DNA of 64,000 bases from Chrysaora quinquecirrha (Eukaryota; Cnidaria; Scyphozoa; Semaeostomeae; Pelagiidae). Shown one piece after another: positions 36,949-47,900 of this stretch. Below the pieces are notes generated by a model, which worked only from the letters and a program-made list of their open reading frames with translations, did not search any database and had not been told where the DNA came from. Location of the stretch: NCBI GenBank assembly GCA_014526335.1, contig JACTAT010000036.1:1215001-1279000 (forward strand), written 5' to 3'. Position numbers and translations under genes: made by a program. Within the stretch, counting starts at the first letter, position 1, and each line of letters opens with the position of its first letter.

Positions 36949-39900
36949 GTGATGATGGATGATTTATATGACCAGCAAACACTGCAAGTACCTTGCAAAT
37001 CTCCATAGTAGGGATAAATCTATCGGGATAAATCTATCGGGATAAATCTATCAAGCCTGGCTAAATTCCTTCATACTCTAACCGCTCTAACCAAAAACTT
37101 ACCGTTTGAACGAAAACCAGTCTTTTTGAGAAATGGACCTAACTTTGATTCTATATCCTTGTATCTAATGAAAAAACGATAAATAAGCAAATAAATAATA
37201 GATAAGTTAAACGCTAAGCAAATAGGAAAACAATCAAGAATATTAATAGGACTGGGGAATTTCATGTTTAGCTTTTAAATTGTTATTCTACAAATCAAAA
37301 TGGGGGTAAGTGGTCTTGGGGGTAAAAAGGATCAGGGATAGGAGTGGCGCTCATCCCTACCTTCAAGAGTAGCAGCTATTGAAAGAGGAGCCTTCGGGTC
37401 ACCTCCGACTACGGTCGACAGGCTTACTTACTTTCTTAAATTGACTTTGTCTGTAGACATATGACATGAGTCATACTTATCGCTCAGTAGCCTTATTACA
37501 TAAGAGTCTTAGTTATCGCTCATCAACTCATCAAATCGGCAAACCGAGATCGCTCCAACTGGCTTCTTCAGCGTCCAGCAATTCAATTCAGCGGCAATAG
37601 ATACGACTCAAGTCACAATAATCAAGCGGAACCAACGGGCTTTGAGTGTCACGTGCTGGATTAATGGCCCATGTTTTGACCAAGCACTCACAAAATGAAC
37701 GCACTTAACAAACGATGGGTGTTTTGTCTTACTAAAACGTGCCTACATATAATATATATCATAAATATTATTGTCAGGTACCTTGATTCTTCCCAATTCA
37801 CAGTTGAATCGTCCATTTTGTTGACTAAGACTACAAGATGTTTCACACCAGCCGTTTTTGCTAACATGGCATGCTCTCTGCAAGAAAATAATCAGATAAT
37901 ATTAGGACAAATCACTAACTATGTTTCACCTAGAAAATACTCGAAGCAACGCATTGCCTTTGAAAGAGTTCTGAGTTAGAAGACAACTATTACAGGAAGA
38001 AAAAAAATAATCTGAAAGCAATCATTAGCTATTGCTTAACCTTGTTTGTCCACCTCTGTCAAAGCCAGTTTCGAATTCTCCTTTCCTAGCAGATATGACC
38101 TACAAACGAGATCGACTAAAGGGTTAAAACAACTACTGTTAGGTAGCTCCCTCGTTCATTGTTAGGTAGAGAGCTTGAGGCAATCAATATAGAGTTTAGA
38201 TTATTAGCCACTAACCAAAACACCAAGGTCAGCTTGTGCAGCTCCGCCTATCATGTTTGGAACAAAACTTTTATGACCAGGGGCATCTAGCAGGACAAAA
38301 TGTTTGTTTGGTGTATCAAACGAAGCTCTTCCAACTTCGACTGTCTTTCCCTTTGAAATAGAAATTATATGCGTTATTGTATTTATAGGGAAAAAGTAGG
38401 GCCTGAAGTAAATGTCTATAGTCGAACCTAATTAATTTGTTTTCATTTCTATCAGTTTATATAGATCATAGAAGCTACAATGAATTCTGTTGACACTAAT
38501 ACAACACTGTTCTTAAGAATGAGTCGAAATTTATAACCGAGTCATTGCACGTTACCACTCACGCCCATCATTTTGTGAAGGGTCCTTCCGCATAACCATC
38601 TAATGGAAACATAGCTAATTCATGTGAATCATATTGGTTGAATCCAACCCTAGTTTCAAGATGTTGCGGTCACGACTTTACAATTTCAAGATAATGATCT
38701 TACGATTACAGTGATGGTTACGTTAAAATCTTTTGTACTTCGATTTATGATCATTTGATCAGTAGTGCAGGGATGAATTTATCTTGCCTAGAAGTGTTTC
38801 CGGCAAAAGATATAATTTTCCGACAATTTTTTTCACGGAACCTTAGCGGTTTTCGACCGCCCCCCTGCCCAACTCTATTTACGCCACTGCTGGCAATGAT
38901 CATGTAGTGATATGTCAATCTAATGACAGCACGACAATTATGTATAAATGAAAACGTACCTTATCTCTTTCTTCCAAGTTTGTATCAAGCGCCCATGACA
39001 AATACCTGAAGGAAAGGAGGAAGATTATTAACAAAATCAAGGACTAAATACAACATAAACTTATCTTTTTCATGTTGTCCACTGTACTGAGCCAAACCAC
39101 ATTTATAAGATAAAGCATTTTCAATGACGTACCAAGTTTCTCTGTTCTTTTCTTTCGCTTCCCTTTCATATTTTTCTAATGTTCTCTTGTCAACTTGACC
39201 AGTTAAGAATCTAGATCAAAGAAATGAATATTTGAAGGAGCTTGTTGAAGGAGTTTCAGCAAGTACACAAGAGGAGAAAATACTATAAACTATTAGCATT
39301 ACATGTCTTTTGCACTATGAATTTCAATAAGGAAAACATTAAAGTAATTAAAACAGAAGCACTACTCACAATAAGTGTCCACCAATTGTCGATTTTCCAG
39401 CATCTTAGAAACAAGAAGAAAGATACAAACTAGAGACTAAAAAAACCTAAGCTTAAGTAGTTTGTTTCTCATTATATTTTATTATCATGGCAAATATCGA
39501 ATGATTATGAGGCTAGAACACTTTGTCACCATGATAATGCAGAAACAAACGAGGTGGCTTGGAAAGGGAATCAACAAGGTTAAAACTGGAACAGGCAAGT
39601 TGCTCCCAGATACCACAAATAAACTATTGCAATTTGGTAATAAACAATAAACTGATTCTACAGAATTTTCAACTAAGGGCCTTGTTTTCAAAACAAATTG
39701 AAAATTAGGTCATTCAGTACCTTCTTTTTAGTGTTGAGGCAAATTTTTACACTTCTAGTCTTTACAATGTTAATTCTATAGTGATTAAAAGTTTGAAAAT
39801 TTATAAGGGATTTGACTGTGTAAAATGATTGAGGGTGTAAAATTTCACCTCAACGATGTTTCCAGTCAAATCCTTTATAGAATTTCAAACTTTAAACACC

Positions 39901-42509
39901 TATAAAATCAATATCTTAAGGACTAGACGCATAAAACTTTGCTTAAACTCTAAAAAGAAGTTGCTGAATTCGAATCTTAAGTCAAAATTTCCCTATAATC
40001 TAATTTTCAATTTTTTTGAGAACGAGGCCCTTAGTTGAAATGGTCTATTGTGCGGGGCACAAAATCATTGCCATGTCCAAATCTCATTCAAATTTAGAAT
40101 TATCAAAAAGGCTATTTTTATATTAAACTTAGACTTATTGCAAGAGTCCTAGTTATTGATAACAGCTAACAACGACCAACATCAAAACTGCTCAAACTAG
40201 TTAACCTTGCTTTCTTGCTAGCCTCTCTGAGCAAACAGCTGATTTGTTGTTGTTGTTGTTGCTGTTTGCATAGAGAGCGACTCATGTAATAAGTCTATAT
40301 GCAACTATATAATAAGTCTATATGACTTTGTTGATTTTTTTTATCTAAATTTTTTTACAAGGACAGTTGTTCCTAAAATGAGATTATTTAGTCACAGGGG
40401 GACTCATCAGAACCAAGACATAATTCAAAAACACACACATACACCATAACCTTTACATTGAAGGTTGCCTGCTAAAATCTGACCATGACAAATATCTAAT
40501 TACTGTATGAGATTGTAAACATACCAACATGACCAATGAATACAACATTAACATGTTCTTTCATGTCGATAATGTCTATTTCTTCTGTCTTTTTAGCTGC
40601 TTTAGGAGGTTCAGCCTCAACTGGGCTTGATTTTTTTTCTACAGTTACAGGTGTGGGCTCTGAAAAACATAAGGTAGTTAAGCTACTTGTAAAAACTGAC
40701 AATTATATTTTATTCAAATGCCATCAAGATCATATGTTACTTTAATCTGGCTGTACAAATGTTACAAAATGCAGAAAAAACTGGCCAGAAACAATGGCCA
40801 ATTTTTCCCCAATACTCTCAGTATAAATCCTGATTTCCACATCATCAGGGACAAAAGGAAATTTCCCCGTCATTGCTAAGGGGATGCTTAAGATGATATG
40901 GGAAAATCTTTTTAAACACTTAGTTACTGAAGTTTAAATTAGCTCAAAATTGTGTAATGATGCTGTCAAAAGTGAACACGTTTTTATTATTGCCATTAAC
41001 AATGTTAGCAGGGGAAGGAATGAAAGCATAATTTCTTCTTCTCACTTAGCATAAAAAAACTCTTTAACAATCATTGGGTATATTTTGGGCTTTGGAGAAA
41101 ACCATGTGTCTTACTTCCAGTCTTTCATTATAAAACAAATGTGCCTTCCCTTGGTCCCTTATTTCCTTCATAATTTAATAGGAAACATTTAACAATTGAC
41201 AAGAACACACCTTGTTCTTTTGGTTCTGGCTCGGTTTCCTGAAGAATGGGTTCCTCTGGTTTCTCTGGTTCTACGTCTTTTTCTTCCGGTAGTTCTTCAT
41301 TATCCTCCCAGCTAGTTGGGGCTGTTGAGAAAAGATAGATTGATAAACACAAATTTAAACAACCAGGAACTCTATAGGGACTAATGAATTAAAAACATGA
41401 AAAAACTTTAAGAAACATGATGTGCAAGTTTATCTGTATTTATATCATGAGATATTGCTATAAAGTTGGATTGCAACATTGCAACAAATTGTCTTCAATT
41501 AGGAAAAAATCAGAAGTTTTTTATTGGGTTTGGTAACCTTCAATGGTCACAGATAGTATGATGATGTGTGACATATGTAATCTGCAAAATTCGCTTTTTA
41601 AATACTTTGCCACAAAAATGCACTTATTCCTTGAGGGGCTTTCCTTCAACAATACTTATTTTAGAAACTTGTTTGTTTGTCATGCACACCCATATTTACT
41701 TGCATTGCAGAGGTCCACAGAAGATCTCGTCAGAATCATGCATACTGCCAATTTCCCTGAATAACATTGAAACAAATTAAAGTTTTCCAATCACAATCAG
41801 ACCTTCTGCTTCTTGTTCTGGTTGTGGTGATAAAGATGCTCCATTCATTCTTTCTTCAGCTGCCTTTTCATTATTTGTAGTTACCGCACCTGAAATATAA
41901 TATAATAACTTTGAATTAAGAATGACACTAACAAAGACATATCAAGTCTCATTGAATAAATGTTTAAAAAAATGTTTCCACCCCCTCAATCTCGGATTTG
42001 CCATCTTAGCAAGAGTTTTCTTGTCAAGAACATTCTGAAAACAAGATTACGTTCTGCTTACAGGATAACTTACGAGAAAATAATCTCCATCTCTCCTGCA
42101 TTTGTCATGAGTCCGAAGACTCATTTCCCATTATCAAGACCCCTGTTTATTAAACACTGAAGAGTACCTTCCCCACCTATCTTCAGAGACCTCTTCTGAA
42201 ACATTTTAATGGCCTTGGTTTCTTCCTTCAAAGTTAAAATCAAATACGAATCGTCATTTGAAAAAATCTGACCAAAACTCTACCGATCCTAAGACAAACA
42301 ACGGTCCTAAAACCAAAGAATCACATACCTGTATTCTCAGTCTCAGCCTGTGGGGCTATGGCAAATGATGGTACAAAAACAGGAGCATTCACGTTTGGAA
42401 CAAACGGCTTCGCAGAAACATTTAGGCCACTCAGTTTGGGCAGGCCAGAACTTCCATCGCTCTGGTCGACAGCTTCCCAACTGTCCGGCGCTGCACTGTT
42501 TTGACTCAT
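30024..42509 (-). CDS. GSPT1: Eukaryotic release factor eRF3 (GSPT1), complete
   Basis: Twenty in-phase exons give 593 codons: 42329-42509, 41803-41889, 41211-41321, 40525-40659, 39370-39403, 39133-39210, 38960-39005, 38216-38350, 38041-38099, 37782-37877, 37103-37164, 36528-36609, 35828-35921, 34985-35065, 34452-34556, 34185-34256, 33154-33243, 31862-31917, 30590-30702 and 30024-30088. eRF3 is the GTPase partner of eRF1 in translation termination. The N terminus has overlapping PAM2 motifs ([20 protein letters not shown], about 29-48) for poly(A)-binding protein, then an acidic linker. GTPase motifs are GHVDAGKST (169-177), DAPGH (246-250), NKMD (308-311) and a G5-like SGFTG. EF-Tu-like domains 2 and 3 follow, including [17 protein letters not shown] and a [12 protein letters not shown] ending. 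The ATG at 42509 is the first in frame. Exon 18 is only 56 nt and lies between repeat insertions, but splices in phase. Confidence 0.97.
30124..30300 (-). mobile_element. tRNA-derived SINE copy in GSPT1 intron 19
   Basis: Reverse-strand member of the family at 13397: AAGGTGAAATGGTG at one end, GTGACGCTACCACAGATGGG in the middle and CGACGTCACAGCACCTT at the other end. It lies just upstream of the last GSPT1 exon. Confidence 0.7.
31141..31548. mobile_element. GGCCAAACGATCAAACATTG MITE, with a partial nested or duplicated head
   Basis: Heads at 31141 (CACTGGCCAAACGATCAAAC) and 31301 (AAGCATTGGCCCAAAGATTA) are both preceded by ACATGGAAAA-ATTACTTTAAGC, so about 160 bp including flank is duplicated. 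One tail ends at 31548 (TTGATTGTTTGGCCAGAGCC). Inside GSPT1 intron 18. Confidence 0.65.
31669..31751 (+). mobile_element. SINE head fragment
   Basis: It carries the tRNA-like head GTGCTGTGGCGTCGTGGTGT, AATCCAGCAGACTCGCGGTG and B box GGTTCGAGCCCAGCCACGGT, but stops there. It is joined at once to TTTCGTTCAAAACATTTG, sequence of the GGCCAAAC MITE family. About 110 bp downstream on the plus strand is GSPT1 exon 18. Confidence 0.65.
32034..32628. mobile_element. 595-bp Tc1/mariner-type non-autonomous element
   Basis: The ends CAGGGTGGCACAAAAAAGGG and, inverted, CAGGGTGGCCCAGAAAAAAG are flanked by TA on both sides (32032-32033 and 32629-32630), the target duplication of Tc1/mariner elements. Inverted similarity extends about 45 bp (CAAATAATTT near the inner edge). 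The interior frame of 113 codons at 32186-32527 shows no transposase motif. In GSPT1 intron 17. Confidence 0.8.
33285..33530. repeat. (GAATA)n simple repeat
   Basis: GAATA-type pentamers with GGATA and GGAAT variants. Open frames on the minus strand (Ser/Ile/Leu/Phe/Tyr) are repeat products. The AGAACACACGTTTTTTTATA on its right edge is mirrored at 33881 (TATAAAAAAACGTGTAGGAT), bracketing the insertion at 33531-33894. Confidence 0.88.
33531..33894. mobile_element. Insertion inside the GAATA array, with inverted ends
   Basis: Left end ACACGTTTTTTTTATAAGGA, then ACACCTTTATAAGGAACTCG; right end, inverted, ACACGTTTTTTTATAAGGAA. The GAATA-type repeat continues on both sides, so the about 360-bp segment appears to have inserted into a pre-existing array. 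The interior repeats TAAGGAACT several times. Confidence 0.65.
33895..34130. repeat. GAATA/GGAAT simple repeat, second half
   Basis: Continues the array at 33285-33530 after the insertion. In GSPT1 intron 16, ending about 55 bp from exon 16. Confidence 0.85.
35398..35682. mobile_element. GGCCAAACGATCAAACATTG MITE in GSPT1 intron 13
   Basis: Starts ACTATGACCAAACGATAAAC and ends AACAATGTTTGATCGCTTGG followed by TCAGG. About 285 bp; the interior has GTGGCCAAACAGT and repeated AATGTTT words. Confidence 0.65.
36826..36960. repeat. (GAT)n trinucleotide repeat
   Basis: About 130 bp of nearly pure GAT with ACG interruptions at 36880-36905. The Met-run and Ile-run frames on each strand are repeat products. 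In GSPT1 intron 11. Confidence 0.95.
39666..40050. mobile_element. Long palindromic (foldback) element, copy 2
   Basis: Same family as 26194-26612: TTTCAACTAAGGGCCTTGTT on the left, AACGAGGCCCTTAGTTGAAA on the right, and the centre TGTAAAATTTCACCTCAACG. Slightly shorter. It lies in GSPT1 intron 4, the intron that splits the P-loop codons. Confidence 0.78.
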
Positions 42510-42939
42510 TTTGATCAAAATATCAGCGTAATATCTCTATTCTACCCGTATCTTTCGTAGGATTTCAATTCTAAACTTGCCTCTTCAACGGGCCTAAACT
42601 AAAACACGTAGCGGTGAAGAATTATTATGGTGTAATTTTGAAGCAATCCTCGTGGTTAGCCTCTTTCTGAATACATGCCTCGGTCTTAGATGTGTGACGT
42701 AATAAGTATGACAAGAACGGAAGTGACGTAAAATTTAAGAATCAACAGAAAGGGAGCTAAAATTGATCCTTGAGGTAAATCTGAATGGAATTACTTGAAA
42801 ATGTCACAAGCAGCCAAGAAGGTTGCTTAAAAACCGTTTCTTATACAAATTCTTGTTATATAACTTATGCCATTTAATCAATGAAAAAATGATAAAAGCT
42901 CTCAAGTCCATATTTTAACGGTCGCGCGCAACTTAAGGA

Positions 42940-43205
42940 TGGCTAAACTAGGAGACTTATCGAGCGCGACTTTGTATTCGGCGTGTCTCCCTGGGTGGCT
43001 ACACATGCGAGTGACAAGCGAGCAACATGTCCCCCGAGTCATTTGCATGTCGCGCAGACAAGAAATGTTTCTGTTCTCTCCCAGAAACATTTGCTTGTCT
43101 CTTGCTACAAATTTTGTCACGCGCTATAAAGTTTCCGAGGTGGCTAAACTGGGAGACACTGAGGGGACATCAATGTTACGCGCGACATGTCTCCTAGTTT
43201 AGCCA
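42940..43205. mobile_element. 266-bp MITE with TGGCTAAACTAGGAGAC termini, copy 1
   Basis: The left end TGGCTAAACTAGGAGACTTA and the inverted right end TGGCTAAACTAGGAGACATG match over about 17 bases, and CGCG-rich words follow on both sides. The interior reads TGTCTCCCTGGGTGGCTACA, then ends with GTTTCCGAGGTGGCTAAACT and GGGAGACACTGAGGGGACAT. A copy with its interior in the opposite direction is at 61691-61955. Confidence 0.78.
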
Positions 43206-43554
43206 GGCCTTTAGTATACTACTAAGATAGAAGAGACAGAAATATAATCTTGATTCCAGAAAACTGTGGATCATTGAAAAATATTTGAGATCAAGAATAC
43301 ATAATTCAAATGACACAGAAGATTTGATAAACAAATTAATGAACAAGTTTTTGATTCAGGACGGTTTTACAAAATCAAAACTGTCCCTGATGTACTGCTG
43401 TTGTCGCATTTGTCTCCAAAATATATTCAGCTATTTACATCTTAATTAGGCCAAGAAGAAATTAGATAAATGGATAAGATTCTAATTAACCACGAGAAAA
43501 TATTGAGAAACTTTAGCTAGTAAACCGGAGGGCCAGTTATTCTATTTTATGCTT

Positions 43555-44290
43555 CAACCAAATGATAAAACAATGTTTGTCAAACATCCAAACATTACTT
43601 CCCGACCAAATGTTTGACTGTTTAGCCGCATCGCAAAACATTTCCCGACAAAACATTTTACCTGTAACAATAAGGTTTCTTTTAAGTTATCAAAACAAAT
43701 TTTGCTTTTCAGGCAATATTTTGATACGTGGTTAAATGCTCAAACGATCAAACATTGTTTGTCAAACTTTTAAAATTGGCTTGTCAGAGGAATGTTGGAC
43801 TGTTTTGTCACAAAACAGTGGCTGGCAAACATTTTTCGATCGTGACATACAGAAAATGTTTAGGAAGTTTTCAAAAACATTTCTTAGCATATTCTGCATG
43901 TAAAGCATTATTTGCGACGTGGTTAAACGGTCAAAATTTGCTGGTAAAATCTACTCTTACCAAATGATCAAACATTGTTTGTCAAACATCTCGACTTAAC
44001 ATGTCCACATCGCAAAACAATGTTTAAGCAAACGTTTTTTTTTGACACATAGAAAATGTTTACGAAGTTTTCAAGAAACATTTCTTAGCATATTCTGCTT
44101 GTAAAGCGATATTAAAAACGTGTTTAAACGATCAAGATTTGCTTGCAAAGCCAATGTCAAATGTCAAATGCTTGCTCGTTAGGCTCTGGCAAAACGGTCA
44201 AACATTTATTGTGAAACATTGTTTGTTAAATGTCTGAAGTTGGCTTTGAAACAAAATGTTTGGCCGTTCACGTCGCAAAAACATGCATTG
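43555..44290. mobile_element. Cluster of GGCCAAAC-family MITE copies
   Basis: At least three partial copies overlap or nest here, with heads near 43557, 43740 and 43965 (CAAATGATCAAACATTGTTT) and a long AGAAAATGTTTA-GGAAGTTTTCAA segment repeated at 43851 and 44050. Individual boundaries are not resolvable by eye. Confidence 0.6.
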
Positions 44291-44980
44291 AAGTCTTTGA
44301 GCGTTCGACAACGGTGTCCTGATTACGGCGATGGTTATTACCAAAGGTTTCCAAGCTTCCAGATGGCATGATAGTCATGAAATCGTCGTGATACGATGAA
44401 AGAGAACCTTAAAAACGCCTCTTATAACCAGCTAATGGGTAATGTAAAAAATGCAGCAATGCACTATATCGTTGGCTTGACGGTACCTTGATCTAGTAGG
44501 GCTGGCCTCTTAAATGAAGTCTCTAACGACCTGAACACTATTTAAGAGGATCAAAAATGCCGTACAGTAATTAGTTATATTCTGCAAGCTCAGATTTCTG
44601 AGACCGAAAACGCCCTAGAATCTAATTACTGGACGGAAACCCACACACTTCTAACTTTAAATGGTGGAATCAGAATTAAACACAAATACCTTTGTTAAAA
44701 GCTAATACTCTAAATCGAGTTCAAATGCAATGGTGTTTTGGTATAACGCTTATGTTTATCAGCACTAAAAACAATTTTAATTGAAATCTAAAAAAATATT
44801 CATGAAAATAACGTCCTTGTTAACTGTCTGCATTGGTCTATGACTAAGCGTTGTCTATCAAAAAAGGTGATGGCCTCGATGCTGCGATGTAGCCTCGATT
44901 TGATGATCTGTTCTGATCTTTCATCAGGCAATACGTCTTATAAAATATGACGTCATCGACAAAAATAAACATATTTTCGG

Positions 44981-47900
44981 TCACTGTAGCATTAGAGATT
45001 TGAGGTTATCTTGTAGAATGGTATCCTTGACAGCGTGGAAGACAAACTTAATATTCTCCGTATCGATAGCGGTGGTAAAATGGTGGAACAACGCTTTGGA
45101 TCTTTCACGACGACGACTGTCAAACATCTGAAGAATAAAGGCTTGTACGTCATTTAAATCATCAGATCTGCCCTGGAACTGGGGAAAGAAGTCTTTAATA
45201 CTACTAAATTTGATTTTATCCTTCAACAAATCAGTCTTGTTTAGGAACAGGATAATTGAGACATTAGCAAAGCATTTGTTGTTGACGATTGTTTCGAAAA
45301 TCATGCACGATTCTATTAGGCAATTTGTTCTACGGTCTTCCATGATCACCTGATCAAATGCACTGGATGAAACCATGAATAGAATTGATGTTACTTCATC
45401 GAAGCACTGAAACCATTTCGTACGTTGTGACCGCTGACCACCAACATCAACCATTACAAAGGGGATTCCCTTGATTTCAAAATCGTATTCCTGGATTCCT
45501 TTAGTTGCCTTTCTTGAATGTAGAGCATCTTTCTTGGTTGGCACAAAGTCCTAAAACGAAAAAAGGATATATGACGAGGGTATTAATCGACTGAGTCTCT
45601 GTATTTGATGTTACAAATACCAACATACCTACACACTGTCAGTTAGCTGTATTGCCTATACTACCTCTGTTGGCTATATTACCTCTGTTATCTATATTAC
45701 GTTCCACTTGAGAAACTCATGTGCTATCTCTGTTTCACTGCCTCGATCACCTATACCATCCCTGTTACTTGTATTACCTCTTCTTACATAAAATACCTCG
45801 GCTGCCTACACTACTTTAACTACTTCAGTAGCACATGTCCTGACTCTCTCGTCTAACTGTACCAATCCTATTACTCGTTACCTCTTATTACCTTTACTAT
45901 CTACGTTACGCCCACCGTTACCTTCAGGGGAAGTAATCTCTGATACATGTGTAACCTGTACCACCTTAGTAGCCTAAACTGTCTCTGTTACTTCTACTAT
46001 CTTTTTGCCGTTACAAGTTCCATTGCCTATATAATCTCTGTTACCTGTGTTACGTACCACTTTCGTAAGTAACCCATATTGGCTCTGCTGTTTCTACCAT
46101 CTCTACTGCCGTTACAGTTTCTATTGCCTATACCACCTCTGTTACCCGTGTAACCTGTACCACCTTAGTAACCCATACTGTCTCTGTTACTTCTACTATC
46201 CTTTTTGTTGTTACAAGTTCCATTACCTATACAATCTCTGTTACCTGTGTTACCCGAACAACCTTAGTTGTAACACAAATACTGTCTCTGTTATTTCTAC
46301 TATCTCCAAATCCACAACCGTAACATTTTGCATCACCTATACCATCTCTGTTACCTGTGTTACCTGTACCACCCTACCACATTTTCTATGTGTCTCTCCC
46401 CGTTATCTAAACTACCTCTGATACCTGTTTTGCTTTGGAAAGTAGACCGACAGCCTCGTCTCTCTATCTTATCTTATCAGTACGTGAAGTGCTGTCATTT
46501 GAGTCATGTTAATGATAATGTGGCTTCGACCTTAGCATAAGGCTAAAAATAGCTATTTGAAAAATGTTTCAAAGAAAATGAAAAAATCGTTTCAGTTAAA
46601 AACAAAGATACTCTTGAGTAACTTGAATAATTTAGCATGTGCAATGAATTAAGTAGGTTATATAAGCAAAAATAAGCTTATCCATATAAGGAGATTAAAA
46701 ATTAAGCTCTTTTGAAATAACATAAAGTTAGGCGCTAACCACCCAGATGATCGCAGCCACAAATCAGCCTTAGAACAATTACCGATCTGATAAAAACCGT
46801 TAGAGTTTAAAACTTTTGATTCGATATCAAGAATTAACATCTATAAAGCCCACCTTGGATAGTATTTGTGAATATGAACATGTTGTAGAAAGATCTTTTG
46901 AGTGGTACAAAATTTCGTTGTTTCGGTCTGTTTCTTACGTTTATACTCTGAGGAGTGTCTGACGAAAAGGACTTATAAGTATGTCCAGAGATGTTTCCGC
47001 TGTTTCTCGCAATTTAAAAATCTTTGTGAGTGACGTAACCTTTAATTTTAGGGTTAGCAAAGCAACTAGTGACCCGAGCTTTAGGGACCTGGAGGGGGCC
47101 TAAAGCATTGTTTAGTACTCGTGTCAAGAATTAAATCAAATCCATACGCGTTTGAAGCTTCAAATGCCCCTTTACTGATATTCTCTTAAAGTCTTCCCAA
47201 GGAGTATTTTTTGGTCATATTTTGCTTTCAGCAGACGCCTTCTCTTTTCGGTCGGCGTCGAGATGTATTATTTTTATATCGTCTTCTGAAAACGGCAGGT
47301 ATGGTAGGCCTCCAAAACATTCTGCCCCAGAAGCTGGAAGATTTCGCAGACATTCCAAAGGATCTCGTTCTCGCTTTTAAATTAGTGGTTTAGTTCGAGT
47401 ATGTTCTGATCAGCCTACCATTTCGGCAGGCATGTTTTTTTTGGTACAGGAAAATTTTCCTGCTAATTCTACAATTTTCAGAATCCGGAGAGTCTGCCAA
47501 AAATAGAATGTGATCAACAAAATACGCCCTAAGTCTACAGTTGTGAAGATTTGCAAGGTCTGCCAATAACAGGACGAAACCAAAAAACGCCCTACGCGCG
47601 TCAGCCATGTATTCAAAGTTAGCTGACCTCAAATGCATACTGCTTAACGATACCGAAACATAGATTTTGGGGCATTTGACCATGTTGTACTGCGTTTAAA
47701 CATCCAATTTCCAAAAAACCATACCGCTACAGAACATGTATCGTCTATTGAAAATCTACAACTTCGATTCGAGCATTTTAACATAGACTTATCACGTGTG
47801 TCCTAGATATCGCTAGAGGCTAACACCAAACCGAGATCGCTCCAACTGGAGCTTGCAACAATTCAACTCAACCGCAATAACTATGACTCAGGGAATAAGT

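Larger units (their letters stand above)
42510..44980. other. Spacer between GSPT1 start and G-alpha stop, mostly repeats
   Basis: It contains a 266-bp MITE (42940-43205) and a cluster of GGCCAAAC-family MITEs (43555-44290). The GSPT1 promoter should lie at 42510-42730, which is less AT-rich and has CpG-containing words (CACGTAGCGG). 44300-44980 shows nothing recognisable. Confidence 0.5.

Noticed and set aside
36733..37008. Frame with long Met runs
   Set aside because: It is a translation of the GAT trinucleotide repeat.
46047..46540. 124-codon Tyr/Cys/Leu-rich frame that might suggest a small secreted protein
   Set aside because: It is a product of the TCTGTTACCT tandem repeat inside a G-alpha intron, with no signal peptide or splice support.
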